Origin: a virus
DNA length: 47,751 nucleotides
Direction: 5' to 3' (one strand)
IMG/VR virus record: IMGVR_UViG_3300030106_002217
Coordinates: 1-47,751 of that record
Made by a program: the position numbers and the translations under genes. Under the pieces are notes generated by a model. That model saw nothing but the letters and a program-made list of their open reading frames with translations, had not been told where the DNA came from and did not search any database. This document shows positions 39,601-46,553 of the stretch, one piece after another. How positions within the stretch are numbered: position 1 is the first letter of the stretch; each line of letters starts with the position of its first letter.

Positions 39601-41393
39601 GAAGAAAAATGCAGGCCTCTGCAATAAATAAAATTAAAAAGTCTCCAGGCTTTGAAAACTTAACAAGAGAACAACAACAAGCAGGTATTGCTAACGCAAC
39701 TAAAAATGCAGATAGAGAGTTTGGTAGATATATTGGAGCAAAGTCAGATGCTACACCAGAACAATTAGAAGAGACATTTAAACAATTTACAGCAGATAAT
39801 ATTCGTAACCTTGTACCAAACTATGAACTTGTTCCAGATGCAATCAAAGGTTTAAGAGGATTACCTCTTGGTAACTTTATTGCTTTTCCAGCAGAGATTA
39901 TGAGAACTGGTTTTAATACACTTGATGTCGCCATGAAAGAATTAGCCAGTGATAGTGCTGCGATAAGAGAGATCGGTGCAAGACGAATGACAAGTGCATT
40001 GTTTACTTTTGGTATTTTAGGTGAAGGACTACAAAGATTTGGACAAATGATGACTGATACATCTGACAAAGAAGTTGATGGCATTAACAGACTAGCCGCA
40101 CCGTGGCAAAGAAATTCTGTTTTAATACCAGTAGGTAAAGATGAAAAAGGTAATCCAGAGGTTATTGATTTTAGTTACACAAACCCTTGGGATTTAGTCG
40201 GCAAACCTTTTCACACTCTAGCTCGTTCTCTTAGAGAAGGCACACGATTAGACAAGTCTGATTTTGCTAAAATAAGAGGAGCCGCGTTTGATTCCGTAGC
40301 AGAGTTTTTTAGTCCTTTCTTTGAAGTGTCTATGATTTATGACGCTGCCATAGATGTTCTACCAAAAGAAAGTGTGCTTGGACTTGGTATAGGTAGAGGC
40401 GGTCGAACTCGTTCTGGTGCTAAAGTTTATAAAGAAGGAGATGGTTTAGGGTTATCCATAGAAAAATCTATGGTGCATATACTTGATACGCTCAAGCCAA
40501 ATATACTTCCGATAAGAGTTCCAACAGGAGCAGATCTTGGTATTGTTAGAGGACAACCAGTAAAATCTCCAGAGCTTGGTAGAACTGCAAGAGGTCTTTT
40601 CTTTCCAGAGGGTGGAGAGTTCTTAGGATTTAATGTGAAGGCAGAAGAACCGACAACAGGTCGAGAATACAAAAGATATGGTGAATTGTTTAGAGCTTTT
40701 ACTGGACTACAATCTCAAATAATAGACAGAGATAAGATTGCAGAGTTTAAAGCACAAGAGTTTAAAGGACTCAGATCAGAAGCAGCTACATTATTTACTG
40801 ATGTTTTAAGACTGGAAGATCCTAGTAAAGATCAAATATTAGAAGCATATTTAAGAGCAGATGATGCAAGATACAAAGCATTTAAAGAAATGAAATTAAA
40901 TTATGACAGTTTGAAAGATATAGGTTTAACAGATAACAAGATAGCTAAAATATTAAAACTAAAAGCTGGATTAGGAAGTAAAGAAATATTTTCTTTAAAA
41001 GCAGATAGATATATACCATATCTTCCAAGTAGAGATAGACTTGGACTTGCCAAAAGAAAAGGTATTGATGTTCCTATTTCTGCAATACAAAGATTATTTA
41101 GGAAAAGACTTGGCATAAAATTAACGCCACCAGTAAGAAAAAAAGAAGAGCCAAGAAACATAAATGAATTTTTAAGTTTAAACAATGATGTTACGACAAG
41201 TGCACCCACAAACTTACCAGAAGCTAGACCAGAAAACTTAACGCAAACACAACCTACTTTGGATGTGAGTCAGAATCAAATCACAAATGAATTACTTAGA
41301 CCATCTCCAGAAAACAGACAAGTTGCAGCTTTCTTGGGAAGTAATCCAGAAGAGGTGCTCAAGAATATGGAAATAGCTAGGAGGACTGGATGA
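36654..41393 (+). CDS. Giant internal virion (ejection) protein
   Basis: At 1,579 residues this is the largest gene in the window. It is long and helical with repeated amphipathic segments, a Gly/Ala-rich segment near 110-130 (VQFGLPGVVAASAVSKAG) and conserved-looking blocks near 1075-1180 (LPLGNFIAFPAEIMRTGFNT; LAAPWQRNSVLIPVGKDEKG). No lysozyme, transglycosylase or helicase motif is seen. Large ejected proteins such as T7 gp16 occupy this position in podoviruses and form a channel through the envelope. The role is inferred by size, composition and location. Confidence 0.6.
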   Translation: MFTYEVDGKQYTYDKEIGQEEAEKRVRAFNERIAQATKARTGGSYEGFFTEAGEGILSGLSKIPEGLVTTGTLISDAITGGRATDVVENWFDERREELGIDPEGAAGKVTEALVQFGLPGVVAASAVSKAGRVGRILSGRVKVGARNPEIGPKNARVLGTRLSDINKRRDPFRKFRKGDEIVFQKQTKAQKLGRYATMLGAAGLADAIVSTDDTQTIGDFFDAGPTNTVDAVGMDGQERAFTKILNKLKVGVEGGVATAVFPPAFGASLKVLNKTLSARPIEGLTQLNQSVGNFAGKVLPKDTTVLDLASGMTVPLARGIIDTSKRAIRARETQLLTQGQGARTLPSIIGKLEALLRYRGFLDPVVARARSLINPEVEGNIKVAKQKMQEIDEEIERVLKNPRYTGLPDHSKKKYLDNFMDVLEGARRDPDVTGVTARVRRIALEKEQKIIDLPDELYQLYLQAAKNIEGLTDQFLKSKVITDLPEDAVIQGGLTRENFQRQVSRMMREGGYLRRMYRIYNDKNYQIQPQAKEEIIRKILAGEGVDYGHIRGILTDTPYRIDDDQMQQLVSRQGNLTREQAQFYIDTVVRNAKLKGGNRGLGMNRLFQTRLDTSLINKRKVDSEVQRLILGEIRDPREAFISTVSELSNFIATDRFLGLFKESMDINIANVAARNAARPTTLRGTPEQPLFYKMDDEIINWIKQKPDFFNVDPNNISRVSQLDEKLLSKALDDWLENHPNHVILGRSAETSVARDAYSPGANQTSSMYGATFGYAVPRVMYNNLSQHVWTDADTMPTLLRNVYGFMQTLKGVTQYTKTILSPLTQVRNVTSASGFALAQGNVGKGASLGTSMNLVLRDAIDKELKIKGMTFIDLIRDGKTLDFLVDMQKRGVIGSSAQLREIQDNLRKGLGYEAKGDFVEAQVRGETQALGRSDPQFKAEKRSKLGQFFRRPLGFAEDLYRGGDDVWKMYNYLFELQKFRNARRKMQASAINKIKKSPGFENLTREQQQAGIANATKNADREFGRYIGAKSDATPEQLEETFKQFTADNIRNLVPNYELVPDAIKGLRGLPLGNFIAFPAEIMRTGFNTLDVAMKELASDSAAIREIGARRMTSALFTFGILGEGLQRFGQMMTDTSDKEVDGINRLAAPWQRNSVLIPVGKDEKGNPEVIDFSYTNPWDLVGKPFHTLARSLREGTRLDKSDFAKIRGAAFDSVAEFFSPFFEVSMIYDAAIDVLPKESVLGLGIGRGGRTRSGAKVYKEGDGLGLSIEKSMVHILDTLKPNILPIRVPTGADLGIVRGQPVKSPELGRTARGLFFPEGGEFLGFNVKAEEPTTGREYKRYGELFRAFTGLQSQIIDRDKIAEFKAQEFKGLRSEAATLFTDVLRLEDPSKDQILEAYLRADDARYKAFKEMKLNYDSLKDIGLTDNKIAKILKLKAGLGSKEIFSLKADRYIPYLPSRDRLGLAKRKGIDVPISAIQRLFRKRLGIKLTPPVRKKEEPRNINEFLSLNNDVTTSAPTNLPEARPENLTQTQPTLDVSQNQITNELLRPSPENRQVAAFLGSNPEEVLKNMEIARRTG

Positions 41394-41851
41394 GGCTATC
41401 ACCACATTTCACGTTAAGTGAATTTACAAAATCGCAAACCGCAGAGCGAAAAGGTATCGATAACACGCCAGAACCAATACATATTAAATGTATGGAGACA
41501 CTTTGTTTAAATGTGTTAGAACCTATCCGTGAACACTTTGGTAAACCCATGACAATAAACTCTGGGTATCGCAGTGTAGATTTATGCGAAGCGATTGGTT
41601 CAAAAGCAACCAGTCAACATGCAAAGGGAGAGGCGGCAGATATAGAGATAGCAGGCATAAGCAATGCAGACCTCGCTGTGTTTATTAAGGATAATCTTTC
41701 TTTCGATCAACTTATTTTAGAATGCTATGATCAAGCAAAAGGTCCGAGTTCTGGTTGGGTGCATGTGTCTTTTGTAGGTCAACCAGAAAACAGAATGGAT
41801 GTGTTAACTTACGATAGGTCGAATGGATATAGGGAGGGTTTGATTTTCTAA
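41390..41851 (+). CDS. M15-type peptidase, probable endolysin
   Basis: A 153-residue enzyme of the M15 peptidase class. The zinc ligands are visible: SQHAKGEAADIE (His77, Asp84) and GWVHVSF (His125), with a structural Ser-Gly-Tyr-Arg-Ser (58-62) typical of the fold. Family members cleave peptide cross-links of peptidoglycan (VanY/endolysin type). Without a signal peptide it would need the holin, which is at 14315, to reach the wall. It overlaps the giant protein gene by four bases. Confidence 0.85.
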   Translation: MRLSPHFTLSEFTKSQTAERKGIDNTPEPIHIKCMETLCLNVLEPIREHFGKPMTINSGYRSVDLCEAIGSKATSQHAKGEAADIEIAGISNADLAVFIKDNLSFDQLILECYDQAKGPSSGWVHVSFVGQPENRMDVLTYDRSNGYREGLIF

Positions 41852-41854
41852 CAG

Positions 41855-42496
41855 ATGGCTACGTTAGTTGTTAATCTGCCCTCAATAGATGTATGGGTAC
41901 GAAAAGAATATTTAAGAGATGGCGAAGACGGACATGGTGAGTTTGTCAAAGGCATTTGGGTTACTGCGAAATCTATTCCAGGTCGAGCTTTCTATTTTGA
42001 AACTTACCTTCCAGACTATGGTGCTCTTTATGATAAACTACCTATTAGTGCTTTTACTGTTGAACCACAAACCCCGACTCCAGATATGGATCTTTATAAT
42101 CTCCAGTTTTGGAATTGCATGGACTATGGCGTGGTGGCAGTCAGTAAACAGTTTATAGGCTCGATGGACTTCGAAGTTTACACAAGAGATCATGGTATTG
42201 TAAAAGGATCGTATGTCTGCACTCTTGATAATTATCACGAGAGCATAGACAACATCGATTATTCAACAAGTGAAAAACCAGCAGAACATAAATCGTTTAA
42301 TTTATTAGAACTAGAAAATGGACAGTTCTGTTTGTATCCAAACAACAGAATGAGAGTGTACGACAACTCACTCACGCCAGATCAACCGTTGCAGCCAGAC
42401 TTCAAAGTTAGTACAGAAATATATCAAGTAGAGAATGGACAAAAGTTTAGACTCGGAGATACAGATGAATATTTTTGGAAAGCAAAGGATGAATGA
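41855..42496 (+). CDS. Conserved phage protein, paralogue of the gene at 21783
   Basis: A 213-residue protein (MATLVVNLPSIDVWVRKEYL...). Blocks WVRKEYLRDGEDGHGEFVKG, KLPISAFTVE, QFWNCMDYGVV, KGSYVCTLDNY and YPNNRMRVYDN correspond in order to blocks of the protein at 21783. It has the form I remember from many marine phages; the copy at 21783 is more diverged. The function is unknown. It lies three bases after the endolysin gene. Confidence 0.65.
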   Translation: MATLVVNLPSIDVWVRKEYLRDGEDGHGEFVKGIWVTAKSIPGRAFYFETYLPDYGALYDKLPISAFTVEPQTPTPDMDLYNLQFWNCMDYGVVAVSKQFIGSMDFEVYTRDHGIVKGSYVCTLDNYHESIDNIDYSTSEKPAEHKSFNLLELENGQFCLYPNNRMRVYDNSLTPDQPLQPDFKVSTEIYQVENGQKFRLGDTDEYFWKAKDE

Positions 42497-42672
42497 TTGA
42501 GTTCTTGTTGATATTTATGATAGACGAAAAAATTATAGATAGAACACAAAGATTTGAAAGTGTAGACAGATGTTTGTATTTTGCTGAAAGATTAACGGCT
42601 CAACCAAATGTTCCCAACGAAGATGGAAAACCTGGTAAAATAATAGCTTATTGTAAACCAGTTCGTAAATAA
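42493..42672 (+). CDS. Small hypothetical protein, last late gene
   Basis: ATG 42493 overlaps the preceding TGA and the frame ends at TAA 42670-42672, giving 59 residues (MIEFLLIFMIDEKIIDRTQR...). FESVDRCLYFAERL, then a turn (PNEDGKPGK) and IIAYCKP suggest a small alpha/beta fold. I recall close forms next to the preceding gene in other marine phages. It ends the plus-strand late region. Confidence 0.55.
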   Translation: MIEFLLIFMIDEKIIDRTQRFESVDRCLYFAERLTAQPNVPNEDGKPGKIIAYCKPVRK

Positions 42673-42860
42673 TCATGGCATCAAACTTGCAAGTTTAAAA
42701 TACTTGCTACTTCGCCACCACATTAAGAGGATGCCGTGAATCAGAGCGAGTTCCGAGAAAAAAGTCTTCGTATAAGAAGCATACAGAGGGGGTAACAACC
42801 TCCTCTGGTATGATTACACCCAAAGAATATCTTGTCTTTTGTGTGTTTGTATAATCGTCA
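42673..42860. other. Convergent intergenic region
   Basis: A 188-base gap between the plus-strand late genes and the minus-strand polymerase. It holds a perfect 14-bp palindrome AAACTTGCAAGTTT (42683-42696) and a strong hairpin at 42780-42812. No gene or tRNA is seen. It should end transcription from both sides, but neither direction shows a classical T-run terminator. Confidence 0.7.
42780..42812 (+). terminator. Strong hairpin without a T run
   Basis: CATACAGAGGGGG (42780-42792) and CCTCCTCTGGTATG (42799-42812) pair over about 13 bases with one bulge and, in plus-strand RNA, one G-U pair, around a TAACAA loop. On the opposite strand the G-U becomes an A-C mismatch, so the RNA favours the plus transcript. 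It may stabilise or end the late transcript, though the missing T run makes termination uncertain. Confidence 0.5.
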
Positions 42861-44780
42861 CTATCCAACCTCACCCCAATTTTGACCTATTTCAACGTCT
42901 ACTTCGAAGGGTATTTTAAGTTCTGGCACACAATTACACATAATCTCTTCAATTTGATCTATTTGTTTGGCACTCTTGCTGTTTTCTATATTAAAACATA
43001 GTTCATCATGCACAGTTAACATGGGAGTTATCCCAGCTTCATAACAATCGACCATAGCTTTCTTAGTTTGATCGGCACTCGATCCTTGAATCAATCTATT
43101 TAGCGCCTTGTATGTAAACGCTCTTCTGATTCTACCCTTGCCACCATACTCATCTATAGCTTCTTTCATAGGTAATGCTTTATTATATGTATACGAGATA
43201 GGTTCATACATATTAAATCTGCATTTACGACCTAGCCAAGTTCTAATCACACCACTATCGGCTGCTCTTCTCATGGCTTTCTCTGAGATTCTTTTTAAGA
43301 AAGGAACTTTGTCGTTGTATTTATCCAACAGAGTCGTTGCCTCCTCCATCGAGAGATCAAGTATGTTTGCCAACTTACCTTTACCCATGCCATACATCAA
43401 ACCAAGATTAACTGTCTTTGCTTGTTTTCTAGGTATGTCTGCTATATCTGCAACGATCTGATGAAAGTCAGCTTGTCCCTTTTTATACAATGCTACAACA
43501 TCATCTATCTGTGGATGTCTGTCTATGCCCGTTAGTGTCGCACAATAATGCACAAGCCATCTTGGTTCTTGTGAGGCATAATCAAATGATCCCCACTCAC
43601 AATCTGCCTCTGGAATAAACAATCCTCTAATTATTTTTTTAATATACGGATCTCGTGCAGGTATCTGTTGCAAATTAGGATTGCTTGAGCTAAACCTACC
43701 AGTAACAGTGCCTCCACCATCAGAACGTAAAGGATGAAAGTCACAATGTATACGACCCTTATGAGAGTGTTCAAGAATTGTATCGATAAAAGTCGTATTG
43801 GCTTTATTGACCTCCCTTATCTTTATAATTTTTTTCGCAATCGGATGGCTGTGATTTGCAAGAAACTGTTTTGTAAAGGCGGGGGCCCTGGACTTCTCTG
43901 TGCGAGAGTACGAAAGTCCTACCGCGTCAAAGACCTTTGCTACAGATGTGGCGACCCACGGTTCCAACGCAACTTTTGTTTCCGTGGCTATCTCATCAAG
44001 TAGTTTCTTTTCTAAAGTTATAAGTTCTTTTTTAACTTGCTCTGCTTTTACAAGATCAACTCGTACACCTTTTGTTTTCATGTCAAGAAGCAAGGGTGTA
44101 AGTCTAGTTTCTAAATCAAATACGTTACTACATTCTTCTTTTGTTATTTGTTTTCGTAACTCATTCCATAATCTCAAAGTTATTGAAGCATCATGCTCTG
44201 CATATGCACCAACATAACGAGGTGGTAGTCTCCACATGCCAGACTTCGGATCTACACCAAACTCTTCGGCAGCGCTCTTGAGCATCTTCTCATCTTTGTA
44301 AGTCCCAAGATAATCTCCAGCAAGAGAGTTAAGATTATAATATCTTCTGTTCTCATTTAACAAAGGCGCTGCAACCATAGTGTCTCTGATCTTACCTTTG
44401 ACCTCTATGCCCTCTGCTCGAAGCCAACCAAGATCGTACAACGCATTGTGAAACACGAAAGTTTTAGTTGTATCTTTACATAAGTCTGTAAGCCATTGAT
44501 ATATAACTCTCTTTGGCATGTTACCAACTGTATGTGCTACTGGAAAATACCAAGAGCTATCTCCAGCTGCAACTGCTATACCTATAATGTGCCCATCTTT
44601 CCTACACCAGCCAGGTCCTAGCTTTAGAAGATTCTCATCTCTTGTCTCCAAGTCTATGGCTATCGTGTCATACTGCGATAGATCTGGTATTGTTTCTGGT
44701 GGAGTCCAATCAGAATCTACATTACCCCATGCTACATCTTTTATATCTTGTTCAAGTAGATGGTATTGATCACTTGTCAT
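42861..44780 (-). CDS. DNA polymerase A family (replicative phage type), Leu at position 762
   Basis: A 639-residue polymerase with 3'-5' exonuclease and polymerase domains and no 5' nuclease. Exonuclease: AIDLET (Asp43, Glu45), HNALYDLGWL (Asp116), YAEHD (Asp197). Polymerase: motif A SFDYASQEPR (Asp400), motif B RKQAKTVNLGLMYGMG (Arg451, Lys455, Tyr463) and motif C VHDE (590-593). In motif B, Leu459 stands where E. coli Pol I has Phe762, a substitution used to classify environmental viral polymerases. Last gene of the minus-strand replication operon; overlaps DUF6378 by 11 bases. Complete and probably active. Confidence 0.95.
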   Translation of the reverse strand: MTSDQYHLLEQDIKDVAWGNVDSDWTPPETIPDLSQYDTIAIDLETRDENLLKLGPGWCRKDGHIIGIAVAAGDSSWYFPVAHTVGNMPKRVIYQWLTDLCKDTTKTFVFHNALYDLGWLRAEGIEVKGKIRDTMVAAPLLNENRRYYNLNSLAGDYLGTYKDEKMLKSAAEEFGVDPKSGMWRLPPRYVGAYAEHDASITLRLWNELRKQITKEECSNVFDLETRLTPLLLDMKTKGVRVDLVKAEQVKKELITLEKKLLDEIATETKVALEPWVATSVAKVFDAVGLSYSRTEKSRAPAFTKQFLANHSHPIAKKIIKIREVNKANTTFIDTILEHSHKGRIHCDFHPLRSDGGGTVTGRFSSSNPNLQQIPARDPYIKKIIRGLFIPEADCEWGSFDYASQEPRWLVHYCATLTGIDRHPQIDDVVALYKKGQADFHQIVADIADIPRKQAKTVNLGLMYGMGKGKLANILDLSMEEATTLLDKYNDKVPFLKRISEKAMRRAADSGVIRTWLGRKCRFNMYEPISYTYNKALPMKEAIDEYGGKGRIRRAFTYKALNRLIQGSSADQTKKAMVDCYEAGITPMLTVHDELCFNIENSKSAKQIDQIEEIMCNCVPELKIPFEVDVEIGQNWGEVG

Positions 44781-45036
44781 TTTTTTCCTCTGCTCCTAAC
44801 GCACCGTATCCACAAATATCCACCCATGAATCCTCATGGTCTGGTGTGTTTATAAGTCTAGACATCTTAACAGCAACCATAGCTAGATATACCATAGGCA
44901 CTGTAACTTTGACCCCAAAGATCACACTCCACATTGTAGCAATTCTTTGATGATTAAGTCTAGCATCTCCGTATACTTCTGCCCTTTCGGTGCTAACTAA
45001 ACCTTCTGCTTTTTTTAATGCTTTATCTCTTCTCAT
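44770..45036 (-). CDS. DUF6378-like protein
   Basis: An 88-residue helical protein. ERAEVYGDARLNHQRIATMW, then MVAVKMSRLINTPDHEDSWV and DICGYGALGAEEK match the phage family DUF6378, whose fold may resemble MazG-like nucleotide pyrophosphatases; that link is weak. In many phages it lies beside replication genes. It overlaps both the helicase (four bases) and the polymerase gene (11 bases), indicating co-expression. Confidence 0.7.
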   Translation of the reverse strand: MRRDKALKKAEGLVSTERAEVYGDARLNHQRIATMWSVIFGVKVTVPMVYLAMVAVKMSRLINTPDHEDSWVDICGYGALGAEEKNDK

Positions 45037-46553
45037 AAATCAAACCCATACCTTCCTGATTTTTCTATTATATGTAATTCTCTCTTTGCTCTTGTTATAC
45101 CAACATACCACACTCTTCTCTCGGCATCTTGATCTTCACTTTCGACACATGCTTTTGTCGAGTCCATAAGTATTGCTACATTATCCGCCTCTCCTCCTTT
45201 TGCTCTGTGTATTGTCGATACACGGATTCTAGGATCTTCCGACAAAATTTTCTCTCCTCGTCTTCTAGCAGAGACTATGTATGCAACAACTTGTTCCGAT
45301 AGCTTCAAAACCTTTTGCCAACCCATGAAGTGATTAGCCTCAAATCCACATAGGTTTTTTAAATGTTCTAAGTTATATTCTAAATCTTCAACAAGATTAC
45401 CCATAGCTTTTCTACCAGCTCTCTTTATCAAAGAAGGATCTATAAACTTAGCAAAGACTTTTAACAATTTTGGCTCTACTGCTTTACCTCTTTGTAAAGC
45501 TATCCATACCTCTATCGCTAATAATACATTTAAAGATACAGACCAACCATCTCCCTCTCTCCAGAATATGTAGCCTTCCTCTCTAAGTTTATTACAAACT
45601 TGGTTTGCTATGTAATTTGTTCTTGTGAGTATCAACCATTCGCCTTCTCGCATATCTACATCAAGAATATCGTTATGCCATGTAACCATTCCTTTTTCAT
45701 TTGTTGGTTTCCATTCTTTCTTTTCTCTTGTTGTTATTGATTCTGCAAGGGTTTTTGCCCACACATGAATATGATCTGGAACTCTGTGAGAATCTTCAAG
45801 TAATAATTTTTCTTTACTCGCATTTAAAAAATCATTCACATTCACACCCATCCAAGAATATATAGCCTGGTCATCATCTCCAGCATAGTAGACTTCCTCT
45901 GAATTAGGAACGAGAACTTCCTTAACCATCTTCCACTGTATCGGTGCTAAGTCTTGTGCTTCATCTATAATTAATAATTCAAACTTTGGTGAAGTGCCTT
46001 CTTTAATAAATCTCTCTATCATATCAATAAAATCTATTTTACCTCTTCTCTCTTTAAAGTCTTTAAAAGCCTTGTCTAGCACCGTTAACTGTTGCCAACT
46101 CATGTCGTTACTCCAAGTTCCCTTGTGAAACTCTTCTTGCAAATCAACTTGCTTAACACGAGCGAATTGAATTAAAGACATGTATTTGTCCCCACCAGCA
46201 CCGATAGAAAATAAAGGTCCCTCTTCCATATTAATTGTTTGTGTTGTTCTAAAATCCAGACCAACTAATTTACCTAACTCATTATAATCACGACCAGACA
46301 TTACTTCTGCCGTGCTCAAACCAAGCCAAGTGAAAGCAAGAGAATGTAATGTTCTAAAAAATAACATGTCTTTATAATCTATTTCTAAAGATGCAACTGC
46401 TCTCGTTCTTGCCTCCTCGGCTGCTTTCCTACTGAAAGACATAAAGCCTATCTTTTTAGGATCTTTCTTTTGTAGTAAATGACCCTCTACTATTTTTATT
46501 AATCTCGTGGTCTTACCTGTTCCAGGTGGACCGAATATTGTTGTCTCTGTCAA
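45033..46553 (-). CDS. SF1A DNA helicase (UvrD/Rep-like)
   Basis: A 506-residue helicase with all the expected motifs: I GPPGTGKTT (8-16), Ia FMSFSRKAAEEA (37-48), II LIIDEAQD (194-201), III AGDDDQAIYSWMG (224-236), IV DSHRVP (254-259), V VSTIHRAKGGEADNV (445-459) and VI RRVWYVGITRAKREL (479-493). It would unwind duplex DNA ahead of the polymerase. Shorter than bacterial UvrD, mainly by smaller inserted domains. ATGA overlaps on both sides keep it in one operon with primase and polymerase. Confidence 0.92.
   Translation of the reverse strand: MTETTIFGPPGTGKTTRLIKIVEGHLLQKKDPKKIGFMSFSRKAAEEARTRAVASLEIDYKDMLFFRTLHSLAFTWLGLSTAEVMSGRDYNELGKLVGLDFRTTQTINMEEGPLFSIGAGGDKYMSLIQFARVKQVDLQEEFHKGTWSNDMSWQQLTVLDKAFKDFKERRGKIDFIDMIERFIKEGTSPKFELLIIDEAQDLAPIQWKMVKEVLVPNSEEVYYAGDDDQAIYSWMGVNVNDFLNASKEKLLLEDSHRVPDHIHVWAKTLAESITTREKKEWKPTNEKGMVTWHNDILDVDMREGEWLILTRTNYIANQVCNKLREEGYIFWREGDGWSVSLNVLLAIEVWIALQRGKAVEPKLLKVFAKFIDPSLIKRAGRKAMGNLVEDLEYNLEHLKNLCGFEANHFMGWQKVLKLSEQVVAYIVSARRRGEKILSEDPRIRVSTIHRAKGGEADNVAILMDSTKACVESEDQDAERRVWYVGITRAKRELHIIEKSGRYGFDL

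Noticed and set aside
42673-42860. tRNA or known structured RNA in the convergent gap
   Set aside because: No cloverleaf or GTTCGA T-loop arrangement could be made; only the palindrome and hairpin are evident.
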